Program-made: the position numbers and the translations under genes
Part shown: in pieces, positions 18,220-33,758 of the stretch
How positions within the stretch are numbered: position 1 is the first letter of the stretch
Layout: each line of letters begins with the position of its first letter
DNA from: Steroidobacteraceae bacterium
GTDB lineage: Bacteria > Pseudomonadota > Gammaproteobacteria > Steroidobacterales > Steroidobacteraceae
Assembly (NCBI GenBank): GCA_017853555.1
Contig: JAFMJH010000003.1
Span: 62,001-126,000 of the forward strand
Reading direction: 5' to 3'
Length of the DNA stretch: 64,000 nucleotides
The notes under the pieces: generated by a model
What the model was told of the DNA's origin: nothing
The model's database searches: none
What the model saw: only the letters and a program-made list of their open reading frames with translations

Positions 18220-18909
18220 TTACTTCTTCGCGTCCTTCTTGGCCGGCTCTTCCTTCTTCGCGTCGCCCGCTGCCGCAGGCGCCGCAGTGGCCGCCGCAGC
18301 CGCAGCTTCGGCCGCCGGGGTGTCCGGCTCCTCGGCGCGCGGGCTGTGGATCGACACCACCACCTGGTCCTTCTTGTGCAACACGGCCGTGGCGACGACG
18401 CCGGCCGGCAGCGCGATGTCGGAGATGTACTTCGACTCGTTGAGTTTCATCTGCGACAGATCGAGCACGATTTCTTCGGGCAGATCTTTCGGCAGGCAGG
18501 TGATTTCGATGTCGGCGAGACGATGCGAGACAATGCCGCCCTGCGTCTTCACGCCCGGCGAAGCCGCCTCGCCCTTGAAGTGGATCGGCAAGCGCAGACG
18601 GATCTTCTCCTCCGGCAGCACGCGCTGCAGATCGACGTGCAACACCTGGTTTTTGGCCGGATGCATCTGCAGATCTTTGACGATCGCCGCTTGCGTCTCG
18701 TCGCCGACCTTCAGACCGATGATGGTGGAATAGAACTTCTCATCGTCGATCAGCGTGACCAGCTTTTCGTGATTGAGCGACAGCATGCGCGGATCGCGCT
18801 TGCCGCCGTAGAGGATGGCCGGAACACGGCCCGCATGACGCAGGCGGCGGCTCGCACCTTTGCCTTCGTCGTCGCGGGCTTCCGCGGCCAGTTCGAAAGA
18901 AATTTTCAT
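18220..18909 (-). CDS. rplY: 50S ribosomal protein L25 / general stress protein Ctc
   Basis: The 229-residue protein has the L25 5S-rRNA-binding domain (about 1-95: AEARDDEGKGASRRLRHAGRVPAILYGG; LHVDLQRV) and the C-terminal TL5/Ctc domain (about 100-185: HRLADIEITCLPKDLPEEIVLDLS). A low-complexity Ala/Lys tail ends in AKKDAKK. It binds 5S rRNA on the large subunit. It is the long (Ctc) form. It lies between prs and pth and has its own terminator. Confidence 0.94.
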   Translation of the reverse strand: MKISFELAAEARDDEGKGASRRLRHAGRVPAILYGGKRDPRMLSLNHEKLVTLIDDEKFYSTIIGLKVGDETQAAIVKDLQMHPAKNQVLHVDLQRVLPEEKIRLRLPIHFKGEAASPGVKTQGGIVSHRLADIEITCLPKDLPEEIVLDLSQMKLNESKYISDIALPAGVVATAVLHKKDQVVVSIHSPRAEEPDTPAAEAAAAAATAAPAAAGDAKKEEPAKKDAKK

Positions 18910-18960
18910 TGACTATGACTCCTGAGGTTGAAGATAGACCGTTCCGCGACCAGAACGGCC

Positions 18961-19914
18961 TCAATCGACGTACAACGAACTCACCGACTCTTCGTCGCGA
19001 ATGCGTCGTATCGTCTCGCCGAGCAGACCCGCCACCGTAAGTTGGCGAATCCGTCCGCATTGTTTTGCCGCGGGCGACAACGGGATGGTGTCGGTCACCA
19101 CCAGTTGATCGAGCGCGGACTTGGAAATCTTCTCCACGGCCGAGCCGGAGAGGATGGGATGGGTGATGTAGGCGACGACCTTGGTCGCCCCCTCGTCCTT
19201 CAGCGCTTGCGCCGCAAGACACAGCGTGCCCGCGGTGTCGACCATGTCGTCGATCAGCACGCAGGTCTTGCCGGACACTTCGCCGATGATGTTCATCACC
19301 TTCGATTCGTTCGGTCGCGGGCGACGCTTGTCGATGATGGCGAGTTCGACGTCGTCGAGACGCTTGGCGAGCGCGCGCGCACGCACCACGCCGCCGACGT
19401 CCGGCGACACGACGATCATGTTCTCGTAACCCTGACGCCACGCGTCGCCGAGCAACACGGGCGAGGCATAGACGTTGTCGACCGGAATGTCGAAGAAACC
19501 CTGGATCTGCTCGGCGTGCAAATCGACGGTGAGCACGCGCTGGATGCCGGCGGCGACCATCATGTCCGCGACCAGCTTCGCGGAGATCGCCGAACGCGTG
19601 GCACGCGGCCGACGATCCTGGCGCGAGTAGCCCATGTAGGGCACGACCGCCGTGACGCTGCCGGCGGACGCGCGACGCGCCGCATCGGCCATGATCAAAA
19701 GTTCCATCAGGTTGTCGTTGACCGGCGGACAGGTGGGCTGGATCAGAAACACGTCGCGACCGCGCACGTTTTCCATCAGCTCCGCGTTCACCTCGCCGTC
19801 GCTGAACCGACCCACGGAGACGCGACCGAGCGGCACCATCAAATGGCGCGCAATCTCCTGCGCCAACGCGGGATTCGCGTTGCCGGTGAACAGGGCCAAA
19901 GTTTGGCTATCCAA
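18961..19914 (-). CDS. prs: Ribose-phosphate pyrophosphokinase (PRPP synthetase)
   Basis: The enzyme makes PRPP from ribose 5-phosphate and ATP for nucleotide, His, Trp and NAD synthesis. Signatures are [28 protein letters not shown], the ATP flag region [10 protein letters not shown], the metal-binding [19 protein letters not shown], and the PRPP loop [13 protein letters not shown] favour the TTG at 19914 (317 residues) because GGAGAGG sits five bases upstream. A GTG at 19935 would add seven residues but lies only 9 nt from the tRNA-Gln 3' end with no ribosome site. Confidence 0.93.
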   Translation of the reverse strand: MDSQTLALFTGNANPALAQEIARHLMVPLGRVSVGRFSDGEVNAELMENVRGRDVFLIQPTCPPVNDNLMELLIMADAARRASAGSVTAVVPYMGYSRQDRRPRATRSAISAKLVADMMVAAGIQRVLTVDLHAEQIQGFFDIPVDNVYASPVLLGDAWRQGYENMIVVSPDVGGVVRARALAKRLDDVELAIIDKRRPRPNESKVMNIIGEVSGKTCVLIDDMVDTAGTLCLAAQALKDEGATKVVAYITHPILSGSAVEKISKSALDQLVVTDTIPLSPAAKQCGRIRQLTVAGLLGETIRRIRDEESVSSLYVD

Positions 19915-19944
19915 GCGAGCCTCTCCGATCGGCACGGGCCGAAC

Positions 19945-20019
19945 TGGCTGGGGTGGAAGGATTCGAACCTCCGAATGGCGGGATCAAAACCCGCTGCCTT
20001 ACCACTTGGCGACACCCCA
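19945..20019 (-). tRNA. tRNA-Gln (TTG)
   Basis: A 75-nt cloverleaf on the minus strand: acceptor TGGGGTG paired with CACCCCA, D-arm GCCAAGTGGTAAGGC, anticodon loop TTTTGAT with anticodon TTG, T-loop GGTTCGAATCC, and an encoded CCA. tRNA-Gln between ispE and prs is a conserved gammaproteobacterial arrangement. Confidence 0.95.
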
Positions 20020-20041
20020 GCAAAATCGACGAATTCGGTCT

Positions 20042-20905
20042 CTAAACTTCCTCGAGGCGCTTGCGCAAAGGCGAGTCCGAAAGTCCGCGCACCACCCACG
20101 ACCGCCAACGCGGCGGCACCTTGCGCGCAACTTCGGCGGCTGCGTCGGCCGACTCGAACGTTGCGTAGATGCACGCCCCGGTGCCGGTGAGCCGCGCGCT
20201 CGCGTAACCACCCAGCCAGTCGAGCGCGGCGGCCACATCCGGAAAGCGCTGTCGCACCACCGGCTCGCAGTCGTTCCCGTCACCCGACGCCAAAAGGGCC
20301 GGTATTGTGAGGATGGCAGAATTTCGTGTCAATTCAGGAGCCTGGAATACATCCTTGGTCGCCACCGCGACCCCGGGATGCAGCACGAGAAACCAGCGCG
20401 CCGGCAGGCTCACGGGCGTCAGGCGCTCGCCTACACCCTCACCCACGGCGCTGTGTCCGTGCACGAAGACGGGGACGTCGGCGCCGAGGGCGAGCCCGAG
20501 TTTGGCGAGCTCCGCCGCCCCCAGCCGGGTATCCCAGAGCCGGTCGAGCACGCACAAGGTGGTCGCCGCGTCCGAGCTGCCACCCCCCAGACCGCCGCCC
20601 AAGGGGATGCGTTTGCGGATCCGGATGGTGACCCCGGTACGCAGGCCGCTCGCTGCGCGTAGCGCAAGCGCCGCCCGTACGCACAGATCGTCGCCCGGGG
20701 CGACGGCGGCCAGCGCATCGGCCCCGGAGGCCGCGTCCGAGAGCCGCGTGATCGTGCCGTCCGACCTGGGCTCGAACGCAAGTTCATCCGCCAAGTCTAT
20801 GATTTGAAAAACGGTTTGCAGTTCGTGGTAGCCGTCGGGTCGACGTCCTACGACCCGCAGACCGAGATTCAACTTGGCCGGCGCCGGCCACCAGATCAGG
20901 CTCAT
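20042..20905 (-). CDS. ispE: 4-diphosphocytidyl-2-C-methyl-D-erythritol kinase
   Basis: The 287-residue GHMP kinase phosphorylates CDP-methylerythritol in the MEP isoprenoid pathway. Visible features are APAKLNLGLRVVGRRPDGYHEL at the N-terminus, the ATP loop IPLGGGLGGGSSDAATTL (about 93-110), and the C-terminal ARLTGTGACIYATF. The ATG overlaps the stop of lolB by 4 nt. Dxs and IspH of the same pathway are encoded some 31 kb away in the photosynthesis cluster. Confidence 0.94.
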   Translation of the reverse strand: MSLIWWPAPAKLNLGLRVVGRRPDGYHELQTVFQIIDLADELAFEPRSDGTITRLSDAASGADALAAVAPGDDLCVRAALALRAASGLRTGVTIRIRKRIPLGGGLGGGSSDAATTLCVLDRLWDTRLGAAELAKLGLALGADVPVFVHGHSAVGEGVGERLTPVSLPARWFLVLHPGVAVATKDVFQAPELTRNSAILTIPALLASGDGNDCEPVVRQRFPDVAAALDWLGGYASARLTGTGACIYATFESADAAAEVARKVPPRWRSWVVRGLSDSPLRKRLEEV

Positions 20906-21516
20906 GGCCGAAACTCCTGCCAGCGCTCGACGACCAACCGGGCACGGGCGCGACCCGCGCCACTCGAGATCTCGAGCCGCCGCGGCAACGACCAACTCGA
21001 GCGTGCCCAGGGCACGTACTCGCGGAAACGCACCTGCCACCCCTGCTGCTCGAAGCCGCGCGTCGCCGAACCCGGCTCGGGCGGCAGATCGACCGAGGAC
21101 CCGGCGGGGTCGGGAACGCCCAACAACCAATAGCGCAACGAGGCCAAGGGCAGCGCAACCCCGAGTCGGCGTTCGATCTCAGCGCGGGCAGCTGCGTCGT
21201 CGAAGCGTGCGCCATCAGCCCCCCGCAGCGTGAACTGCTCGGGCCCGAAGACGATGTTCAAACCGCCGAGGCCGAGCGGGCCGTCGAGCGCAAGGTCGGT
21301 GGCGAGGCCGCGTTGGCGCCAGTGCACGTTGGCCGTGTAGCCCTCGTCGGCGATCGCCATCGCGAGGCGACCGGAAAGCTCGTAGCGCTCCACGCGCTGC
21401 AAAGCATCGCGCAGCGCCAGAGGATCGCTCGGCGGCGCAAGCACGTTGGCGGGCGGCAGACTCGCGCAGGCACCGAGCGCAAGCGTGACCAAAACGAAGA
21501 CGAGGCGCGACATCAT
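20902..21516 (-). CDS. lolB: Outer membrane lipoprotein receptor LolB
   Basis: The 204-residue lipoprotein inserts lipoproteins received from LolA into the outer membrane. It has a lipobox (LALGAC, about residues 12-17), and LolB-type strands: YELSGRLAMAIADEGYTANVHWRQRG, LDGPLGLGGLNIVFG and a Trp/Arg-rich end. The start is one of two adjacent ATGs (21516 or 21513). It is in an operon with the TPR protein upstream (20 nt gap) and ispE downstream (4-nt overlap), as in Pseudomonas and relatives. Confidence 0.88.
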   Translation of the reverse strand: MMSRLVFVLVTLALGACASLPPANVLAPPSDPLALRDALQRVERYELSGRLAMAIADEGYTANVHWRQRGLATDLALDGPLGLGGLNIVFGPEQFTLRGADGARFDDAAARAEIERRLGVALPLASLRYWLLGVPDPAGSSVDLPPEPGSATRGFEQQGWQVRFREYVPWARSSWSLPRRLEISSGAGRARARLVVERWQEFRP

Positions 21517-21536
21517 GACCGCCCGCGTCGCGCCGC

Positions 21537-23222
21537 TCAGTGCGTACCCGAAGATTTGGGCGGCGGCGCGTAACGATCGTGCACGGCACGCAAGGGCTTC
21601 GATTCGGGTGAGCTCGCGAGCGCGCGTGCCCACACGGCACTCGCTCCCGCACGATCGCCCGATTCCCACAACACCTCGCCGAGATGCGCGGCAATCTCCG
21701 CCTGACGCGACAGCGCATAGGCGCGCGTCAGCAAGGTACGCGCCGACTTGAGATCGTTACGGCGATATCGCACCCAGCCGAGGCTGTCGATGAACGCTGC
21801 GTTGTCCGGACGCTGCGCGAGCGCCGCGCGGATGAGTTTCTCCGCGCGCGACAACTGCAGCTTGCGATCGGCGAGCGTGTAGCCGAGCGCGTTCATCACC
21901 GTGCCCTCGTCGGGACGGTCGCGCAGCATCTGCTCTAGCACCGCGACGCCCTCGCGCGTACGGCTCGCGGCATCTAGGGTCACGGCGCGCTGGTAAAGCA
22001 GTTGCGGATGGGAAGGACGGCGCTGCAAGGCGGCATCGAGACCCGCAAGCGCGAGGTCGAACTCTCCGGCCTCGGCGAACACGTTGGCGCGCGCGAGCTC
22101 GACGTCGATGACGGTGTCGGCATTGCCGCGCAGCAAATCGTCGAACAACGCGGTCGCGGTCTCGCGCTCGCCGCTCGCGATCAGCAACTGCGCGGCACGC
22201 GTGCGTACCGTAAGCGCACCGCCCGCGGCGATCAATTGCTGGTAACCGCGCAACGCGGCATCGGTGCGCCCGAGTCGCTCGGCGATCACCGCCAAATAGT
22301 ACAGCGCCTCGCCGGCACCCTCTTTGCGCTCGAGTCGTGCACCGAAACGGCGCTCCGCGGCCACGAGATCGCCGCTCGACAGATCGAGCAAACCGAGCCT
22401 GCGATCCGCTTCCGCTGCCTGCGATTTGTCGCTGGCGATGCGACCGAGTTCGATGCGTGCTTCGTCGATGCGATCGAGCGCGAACAAGGTCTCGACCACC
22501 GCATAACGCTGATTGACCGGGTCGTCTTTGGCTGCACGTTGCGCTTCAAGCAGCGCACGCGCCGCGTCGCCTTGCCCCACCGCGAGCGCGGCCGCCATGC
22601 GCGTCGAGCGCGGATCATTGCCCACGCCCTTGATGCGCGCCGCCGCGAGCAAGTCGGCGCAGGGCGCCAAATCGTCGGCGTTGCAGGCCATGGTCGCCAA
22701 CTGCAACAACACGTCGCCGTCGACTTGATCGCGCGGCACCAACGTTTCGAACACGCGCCACGCGGCGACGGTCTGCGCGCCCTCGGTCAGCGGCGGAAGA
22801 ATCTCGCCCCACGCGCGCGCCGGATCGACGTCGGGCTTCGCGAGCAACTCGGTGAATGCGCGCCGTGCAAAATCGATTTGCCATGCATCGAGCGCAGCGA
22901 CCCCCACGGCACGCAAGGCGTCGGGATTCTCGGGATCGAGTTCGTACAACCGTCGTGCGGCCTGCCATTGGGCAGGCAGGTGTTTGCAAAAATCGGCGAC
23001 GCCCAGCGCGCGACGCGCCACCCGCGGATTGCGATCGGTCGCCGCCGCCTGCACGTAGGCCTCGGCCGCCGCGCGGCAATCACCTTTTTTGAGAGCGGCA
23101 TCACCGGCGAGCACACGACCGTCGCGATCGGCGACTTCGGTCGACTCGGCCGCGCGCGCGAGGGTCGCGAATGAGCATAAAAGCGCGAGGATGGCCGCGC
23201 CGAACAGACTGGAGGAGCGCAT
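21537..23222 (-). CDS. Exported tetratricopeptide-repeat protein
   Basis: The 561-residue protein has a signal peptide (residues 1-24, ending ARA) and about a dozen TPR-like helical repeats over residues 35-540. Clear repeats lie near the C-terminus (PDEGTVMNALGYTLADRKLQL; PDNAAFIDSLGWVRYRRNDL; ALSRQAEIAAHLGEVLWESGD). Genes of this type commonly precede lolB in Gammaproteobacteria, which suggests a cell-envelope scaffold or assembly role. No catalytic residues are recognisable. It is divergent from prfA with a 68-nt gap. Confidence 0.85.
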   Translation of the reverse strand: MRSSSLFGAAILALLCSFATLARAAESTEVADRDGRVLAGDAALKKGDCRAAAEAYVQAAATDRNPRVARRALGVADFCKHLPAQWQAARRLYELDPENPDALRAVGVAALDAWQIDFARRAFTELLAKPDVDPARAWGEILPPLTEGAQTVAAWRVFETLVPRDQVDGDVLLQLATMACNADDLAPCADLLAAARIKGVGNDPRSTRMAAALAVGQGDAARALLEAQRAAKDDPVNQRYAVVETLFALDRIDEARIELGRIASDKSQAAEADRRLGLLDLSSGDLVAAERRFGARLERKEGAGEALYYLAVIAERLGRTDAALRGYQQLIAAGGALTVRTRAAQLLIASGERETATALFDDLLRGNADTVIDVELARANVFAEAGEFDLALAGLDAALQRRPSHPQLLYQRAVTLDAASRTREGVAVLEQMLRDRPDEGTVMNALGYTLADRKLQLSRAEKLIRAALAQRPDNAAFIDSLGWVRYRRNDLKSARTLLTRAYALSRQAEIAAHLGEVLWESGDRAGASAVWARALASSPESKPLRAVHDRYAPPPKSSGTH

Positions 23223-23275
23223 CGACCGCAGACTATCACGGAATCGCGCCGCGCAAAGATCCGTGCGGTACGCGG

Positions 23276-23281
23276 TAGAAT
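23276..23281 (+). promoter_or_regulatory. Candidate -10 element for prfA
   Basis: TAGAAT ends 9 nt before the prfA ATG. If it is the -10, transcription would begin at or within a base or two of the start codon, making a leaderless mRNA; no Shine-Dalgarno sequence is seen between them. Confidence 0.45.
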
Positions 23282-23290
23282 TGCACCGGC

Positions 23291-24379
23291 ATGAAAGATT
23301 CCATCCGTCAGCGCCTCGAGCGCAGCCGCGACCGTTACGAAGAAGTCGGCCGCCTGCTTGCGGACCCCGGGACGGACGGCGGCTCGCGCGAATTTCGCGA
23401 CCTGTCGGTCGAGTACGCGAAACTCACACCGTTGGCCGAACGCTACGGCGCGTACGTCGGCACCGAACGCGAGCTCGAAGCCGCGCACGGTCTCGCCGCC
23501 GATGCCGACCCCGAAATGCGTGTGCTCGGCGACGAAGAAGTGCGACGCCTGCAAACGAAGCTCGCGACCGACGAACTCGAACTGCGTCGCATGCTGGTGC
23601 CGGTCGACCCGCGCGATGCGCGCAACGTGTTCCTCGAAATCCGCGCCGGCACGGGCGGCGACGAAGCGGCAATCTTCGCCGGCGACTTGCTGCGCATGTA
23701 CGTGCGCTACGCCGAACGCCAAGGTTGGCAGGTCGAAACGCTGAGCGAGAGCCCGGGCGAGCACGGCGGCTATCGCGAAGTGATCTGCCGCGTGATCGGA
23801 CCAGGTGCGTTTTCGCGCTTGAAGTTCGAATCGGGCACGCACCGCGTGCAACGCGTGCCGGCGACCGAGGCGCAGGGGCGCATACACACGTCGGCGGTGA
23901 CGGTGGCCATCCTGCCCGAACTCGAAGAACTCGAAGAAGTCGAAATCAACCCGGCCGAACTGCGCATCGACACCTTTCGCTCATCGGGCGCGGGCGGTCA
24001 GCACGTCAACAAAACCGACTCGGCGATCCGCATCACGCATTTGCCCACCGGCATCGTGGTCGAATGCCAGGACGAACGCTCGCAACACAAAAATCGCAGC
24101 CGTGCACTCGCGCTGTTGCGCGCGAAACTCGAAGCGGCGGAACGCGAGAAACGTGAAGCGGCGCAAGCGCGCTCGCGCAAACTGCAGGTCGGCAGCGGCG
24201 ATCGCTCGGAACGAATTCGAACCTACAACTTTCCGCAAGGCCGCGTGACCGACCATCGCATCGAACTCACGCTCTACCAACTCGAGCAGATCATGGAAGG
24301 TCGCCTCGAAGAGGTCATCCAGCCTCTGCAACAGGAACATCAGGCGGAGCTGCTTGCCGAAGAAACCGGTACTGCATGA
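23291..24379 (+). CDS. prfA: Peptide chain release factor 1
   Basis: The 362-residue RF1 terminates translation at UAA/UAG. The catalytic [19 protein letters not shown] block (GGQ near 234-236) and [18 protein letters not shown], in the codon-recognition domain, are intact. The usual partner prmC, which methylates the GGQ glutamine, is not immediately downstream: a minus-strand membrane protein gene lies between and overlaps the last 65 nt of prfA. hemA, which precedes prfA in many gammaproteobacteria, is not in the window. Confidence 0.96.
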   Translation: MKDSIRQRLERSRDRYEEVGRLLADPGTDGGSREFRDLSVEYAKLTPLAERYGAYVGTERELEAAHGLAADADPEMRVLGDEEVRRLQTKLATDELELRRMLVPVDPRDARNVFLEIRAGTGGDEAAIFAGDLLRMYVRYAERQGWQVETLSESPGEHGGYREVICRVIGPGAFSRLKFESGTHRVQRVPATEAQGRIHTSAVTVAILPELEELEEVEINPAELRIDTFRSSGAGGQHVNKTDSAIRITHLPTGIVVECQDERSQHKNRSRALALLRAKLEAAEREKREAAQARSRKLQVGSGDRSERIRTYNFPQGRVTDHRIELTLYQLEQIMEGRLEEVIQPLQQEHQAELLAEETGTA

Positions 24380-25055
24380 AGCCGACGGCGATGCAGAACG
24401 GTTGAAAGGCCGCACTGACGAGCAAACCGATCACGCCCGACACGCCCGCCGACGGCAAACGTCCGGTGAGCTGCGTCACGACGAGATTGAGCGCGATGTC
24501 GATCGTGAACAACACCAGCACGCCGATCCCGACCAACAACAGCACGTACGCGCTTTGCCACCAGCGCTTGCGCACGAGTTGCAGCGCGCCATCGAGCGCC
24601 GCACGCACGGACAGGCCTTCGATGATCAGCAGATAAAACGCGGGCAAGGCGGCGACGGCCAGATACACGCCGGGCACGATCAGCACGGCGAGTCCGACGA
24701 CGACGATCAGCAGCATCGCGATCACGAGCAACAACAAGGACGGCAGGCGTCGCGTGGCGAGGCGCAGCGATACCCTCCAGGGGGTCGGCGTCGCGGACTG
24801 CATGGCCGCCTGACGCAAGACGATCAAGGTCAACAACCAGCAGCCGAGCGCGGCGGCGATGCAGGTCAACAAGAATGCCCCGGGACGCGAAGAATGACTG
24901 AGCCCCGTCAGTTGCGGCCACTGCCCCACCGCCACCGCGAGCACGGACAAAGGCAGGCATTCGACGGCGCTTTGTTTGAAGAGCGCGAAACCGTCCTCGA
25001 GCACGGTGACGGCCGTTTGCGCCGCCGACGGCGTCGCGGTTGATGAAGAAGTCAT
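24315..25055 (-). CDS. Predicted multi-pass membrane protein (unknown function)
   Basis: The 246-residue protein has five to six hydrophobic helices, including [29 protein letters not shown] and [27 protein letters not shown]. The G-x-x-L-x-I-P-G-x-Y and L-x-x-A-L-x-x-S/A pattern resembles YciC/DUF975-like or glycerophosphodiesterase membrane-domain proteins, but I cannot assign it. It lies antisense to the prfA end (65-nt overlap) and diverges from prmC with a 45-nt gap. Confidence 0.6.
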   Translation of the reverse strand: MTSSSTATPSAAQTAVTVLEDGFALFKQSAVECLPLSVLAVAVGQWPQLTGLSHSSRPGAFLLTCIAAALGCWLLTLIVLRQAAMQSATPTPWRVSLRLATRRLPSLLLLVIAMLLIVVVGLAVLIVPGVYLAVAALPAFYLLIIEGLSVRAALDGALQLVRKRWWQSAYVLLLVGIGVLVLFTIDIALNLVVTQLTGRLPSAGVSGVIGLLVSAAFQPFCIAVGFMQYRFLRQAAPPDVPVAEAG

Positions 25056-25100
25056 GCGAGGCGGACTTTACCAGAGCATGCCGCGTGTCAGACTTGACCC

Positions 25101-26000
25101 ATGACGACCCCCGCAGACCCAAGTTGCACGCTCGCGGATGCGCTGCGTGATTGCCGCAAGACACTGGCGCCATTGGGCGAGTCGGCCGCGACCGAAGCCG
25201 AATGGCTCGTGCTGCGCTGTCTCGACCTGCCGCGCGCGACCTTGCTCACCGAGCCACTGCGCCGGGTAGGGCCGGACGAGCGCGCGCGACTGCAACAGTG
25301 GAGCGCGCGACGCGCGCGCGGCGAACCGCTCGCCTATCTCACCGGCGAACGCGAGTTTTGGTCATTGACGTTGCGGGTGTCGCCCGACGTGCTGGTGCCG
25401 CGCCCCGAAACGGAACTCCTGGTCGAACGCGCGCTGCAGTTCGGCGACGCACTCGAGCGCAGGCTCGGGCGAGTACCGAACATCGTCGATCTCGGCACGG
25501 GCTCCGGAGCGATCGCGCTCGCGCTCGCACACGAGCGCCCGCACTGGAACATCACCGCCATCGATCGCTCGGCCGCTGCGCTGCTGATCGCGCAAGACAA
25601 CGCCGCGCGCTTGCGCTTGCCGCAAGTGCGGTTTCTGCTCGGCGATTGGTTTGCGCCCGTAGCCGCGCAGCGCTTCGACATCGTGATTTCGAACCCGCCC
25701 TACGTCGCCGCCGACGACCCTGTGATGCGCGGCGACTCGCTCCGCTTCGAACCGAGCGCGGCACTGACGCCCGGGCAAGACGCGCTCGCCGCCCTGCGCA
25801 GCATCATCGCGCACGCGCCTCGGCATCTCGAAGCGGACGGCTGGCTGTTGCTGGAGCATGGCCACACCCAGGGCCCGGCGGTGCGCGCCCTGCTTGTGTC
25901 CGGGGGTTTCGGTCACGTAGTCTCGCACCCCGATCTGGCTGGCCACGAACGACTCACACAAGCTGCCGCGCCGATCACCCGCTCGTCACACCCGGAGTAA
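25101..26000 (+). CDS. prmC: Release factor glutamine methyltransferase
   Basis: The 299-residue protein methylates the Gln of the GGQ motif in release factors. Signatures are [18 protein letters not shown] (N-terminal domain), [13 protein letters not shown], the SAM-binding [15 protein letters not shown] (about 133-147), and the catalytic ISNPPYVA (NPPY near 195-198). It is followed after 5 nt by ppiB and probably forms an operon with it and mtgA. Separation from prfA by an opposite-strand gene is unusual. Confidence 0.94.
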   Translation: MTTPADPSCTLADALRDCRKTLAPLGESAATEAEWLVLRCLDLPRATLLTEPLRRVGPDERARLQQWSARRARGEPLAYLTGEREFWSLTLRVSPDVLVPRPETELLVERALQFGDALERRLGRVPNIVDLGTGSGAIALALAHERPHWNITAIDRSAAALLIAQDNAARLRLPQVRFLLGDWFAPVAAQRFDIVISNPPYVAADDPVMRGDSLRFEPSAALTPGQDALAALRSIIAHAPRHLEADGWLLLEHGHTQGPAVRALLVSGGFGHVVSHPDLAGHERLTQAAAPITRSSHPE

Positions 26001-26005
26001 CTCTG

Positions 26006-26500
26006 ATGCTGCGTTTCGAAACCACCGCCGGCCGCTTCGACGTCGAACTGTTCGACGGGGAATCCCCCGAGACGGTCGCCAACTTTTTGCGCTATGTCGA
26101 CGAAGCGTTCTTCGACGGTACGCTCTTCCATCGCGTCATTCCGGGCTTCATGATCCAGGGCGGCGGCATGCTCCCCGGTCTCGAACCTAAGGAAACGCAG
26201 GCGCCGATTCGCAACGAGGCGACCAACGGTCTCGAAAACCTGCGCGGGACCTTGGCGATGGCGCGCACGAACGACATCAATAGCGCGACCTCGCAGTTCT
26301 TCATCAACCTCACCGACAACGATTTTTTGAATCACGCGCCGGGCAACTACGGTTATGCGGTGTTCGGTCGCGTGATCGAGGGCATGGACGTGATCGATGC
26401 CATCGCCGCGGTCGCCACCGGTCGTCGTCGCGGTCATGCGGACGTGCCGGTCGACGACGTCGTCATCCACTCCGTGCGGCGTCTGGCCGCGGCGGACTGA
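26006..26500 (+). CDS. ppiB: Peptidyl-prolyl cis-trans isomerase, cyclophilin type
   Basis: The 164-residue cyclophilin domain contains [13 protein letters not shown] (catalytic Arg and Phe), [21 protein letters not shown], and [17 protein letters not shown]. No signal peptide is present, so it is cytoplasmic (PpiB-like). It starts 5 nt after prmC. Confidence 0.93.
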   Translation: MLRFETTAGRFDVELFDGESPETVANFLRYVDEAFFDGTLFHRVIPGFMIQGGGMLPGLEPKETQAPIRNEATNGLENLRGTLAMARTNDINSATSQFFINLTDNDFLNHAPGNYGYAVFGRVIEGMDVIDAIAAVATGRRRGHADVPVDDVVIHSVRRLAAAD

Positions 26501-26519
26501 CCAGGGTTGCCCGCGGCGC

Positions 26520-27245
26520 ATGAACGGGCGCCGAATCGTACGCTGGTTGCTGCAGACACTGCTCGCGGCGGTCGCCGCGAGCGTGCTCGCCGTGCTGCTG
26601 CTGCGATTCGTGCCGCCTCTCACCTCGGCATTCATGATCGAAAACCGGCTCGCGTCGCTCGCAGCCGGTGATTTCGGTCGCGCGAACGACTACGACTGGG
26701 TGCCGCTCGAAGAGATCTCACCGCACGCGGCGATCGCGGTCATCGCCTCCGAGGATCAGCTGTTCCCCTTTCACGCAGGTTTCGACTTCGACTCGATCCG
26801 GCAAGCCATCCGCTACAACGCGAAAGGTCGCAAGACTCGCGGTGCGAGCACGATTTCGCAGCAGGTGGCGAAGAATCTTTTTCTTTGGTCGGGGCGCAGC
26901 TATCTGCGCAAGGGACTCGAAGTCTGGTTCACGGTGCTGGTCGAAGGGCTGTGGCCCAAAGAACGCATCCTCGAGGTCTATCTGAACGTCGCCGAATTCG
27001 GACCGGACACCTACGGGGTCGAAGCGGCGAGCCGCAAGTTTTTCGGCAAGAGCGCCGCGCGCCTCACGCGTCGCGAGGCTGCGACGCTTGCCGCCGTACT
27101 GCCCTCACCCGCGCGCATGCGCGCCGCGACCCCTTCGGCCTACGTGCAGCGCCGCAGCGAATTCATCATGGGTCAGATGCGCGCGCTCGGCGGCGAGTCG
27201 TATCTGAAGCAACTGGACGACGAAGAGCCGAAGCGCAAGCCCTGA
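26520..27245 (+). CDS. mtgA: Monofunctional biosynthetic peptidoglycan transglycosylase
   Basis: The 241-residue protein has one N-terminal membrane anchor (VRWLLQTLLAAVAASVLAVLLLRF) and a GT51 glycosyltransferase domain: AVIASEDQLFPFHAGFD, with the catalytic Glu, KTRGASTISQQVAKNLFLW, KERILEVYLNVAEFG, and ASRKFFGKSAARLTRREAATLAAVLPSP. It polymerises lipid II without a transpeptidase domain. Length is normal for MtgA. It converges on metH with a 13-nt gap. Confidence 0.93.
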   Translation: MNGRRIVRWLLQTLLAAVAASVLAVLLLRFVPPLTSAFMIENRLASLAAGDFGRANDYDWVPLEEISPHAAIAVIASEDQLFPFHAGFDFDSIRQAIRYNAKGRKTRGASTISQQVAKNLFLWSGRSYLRKGLEVWFTVLVEGLWPKERILEVYLNVAEFGPDTYGVEAASRKFFGKSAARLTRREAATLAAVLPSPARMRAATPSAYVQRRSEFIMGQMRALGGESYLKQLDDEEPKRKP

Positions 27246-27258
27246 TCCGGCGCGACGC

Positions 27259-32815
<5,557 letters not shown>

Positions 32816-32835
32816 TGCAATATTTGAATTTTAGC
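32816..32835. promoter_or_regulatory. AT-rich imperfect palindrome and -10-like site before the ArsR-type gene
   Basis: Directly upstream of the regulator start the GC-rich sequence turns AT-rich. On the minus strand TAAAAT (a -10-like hexamer, 32830-32835) is followed by TTCAAATATTGCAA, which matches its own reverse complement at 10 of 14 positions. This would suit autoregulation by the ArsR-type protein. A related CATATATTTG string lies just before metF. Confidence 0.4.
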
Positions 32836-32885
32836 CGAAAACCACCGCGCCGAACAAGCACGGGCTGCCGGTAGACTCTGCGTCG

Positions 32886-33674
32886 ATGCGCCTGTCCATG
32901 ATCATCACCACCCACGAACGGCCCGATGCGCTCGCCGTGGTCCTCGCGAGCGTTCGACGGCAGAGCCGGCTACCCGACGAGTTGCTGATCGCGGATGACG
33001 GCTCCGGTCCATCGACCGCCGCCGTGATTGCCGCCCACGCCGCCCAGGCCGACTACCCCACCCGTCACCTGCGGCAGGTACATCAGGGCTTTCGAGTGGC
33101 GCGCCTGCGCAACCTCGCCCTCGCGGCGGCCCGGGGCGATTACGTCGTGCTGCTCGACGGCGACATGCTGCTGCACCCGGAATGGCTCGCCGATCACGTG
33201 CGCGCCGCGCGCCGCGGCTGCTGGGTGCAAGGCGTGCGCGTGCCGCTCGACGCCGCGCTCACGCAACGCGTGCTGAACGATGGCCTTGCACCCCCGCCGT
33301 TCGCGCAGGGACTCGGTCTCTTGCGACGCGCTTATCTTTGGCACGCGCCATCGTTGCAGACTGTGCTGGCGCCGCTCGGCAACTTGCTGGTCGCCGTCAA
33401 AGCCTGCAACCAGGGTTTCTGGCTGGACGATTTGCGCGACGCAAACGGCTTCGACGAGCACATCGAAGGTTGGGGGCCGGAGGACAAAGAACTCTGCGCC
33501 CGCCTCGCCAACGCTGGCATTCGCCGCCGCACCTTGCTGGGCGGCGGCATCGCCTGGCACCTCGCGCATCCGCCGGCGCCGCGCGACCGCCGCGGGATCG
33601 GCGCTGCGGTGTTGCGCGAAACGCTGCGCAGCGGCCGCACGCGCTGCGCCCGCGGACTCGACGGGCACGCTTGA
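32886..33674 (+). CDS. Glycosyltransferase family 2 protein
   Basis: The 262-residue GT-A fold enzyme has MSMIITTHERPDALAVVLASV-type nucleotide-sugar binding at the N-terminus (here LSMIITTHERPDAL), the metal-binding LLDGDMLLHPEWL (DxD-like, about 82-94), and the C-terminal galactosyltransferase-type motif FDEHIEGWGPEDKELCARL (about 190-208). It probably glycosylates a lipopolysaccharide core or other surface glycan. A TAGACT hexamer ends 8 nt before the ATG, so the mRNA may be leaderless. It is divergent from the ArsR-type gene. Confidence 0.88.
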   Translation: MRLSMIITTHERPDALAVVLASVRRQSRLPDELLIADDGSGPSTAAVIAAHAAQADYPTRHLRQVHQGFRVARLRNLALAAARGDYVVLLDGDMLLHPEWLADHVRAARRGCWVQGVRVPLDAALTQRVLNDGLAPPPFAQGLGLLRRAYLWHAPSLQTVLAPLGNLLVAVKACNQGFWLDDLRDANGFDEHIEGWGPEDKELCARLANAGIRRRTLLGGGIAWHLAHPPAPRDRRGIGAAVLRETLRSGRTRCARGLDGHA

Positions 33675-33758
33675 GATCTGCGCGCGCGTGCTAGCATGCG
33701 CGCCCTTCGAACTGCTGCCCCGGCAGCCTCGCTCACGATGACAGTTCAGGAGACGACC

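Noticed and set aside
33671-33695. TTGAGA/TAGCAT promoter before gpmA
   Set aside because: The spacer is 13 bp, outside the functional range.
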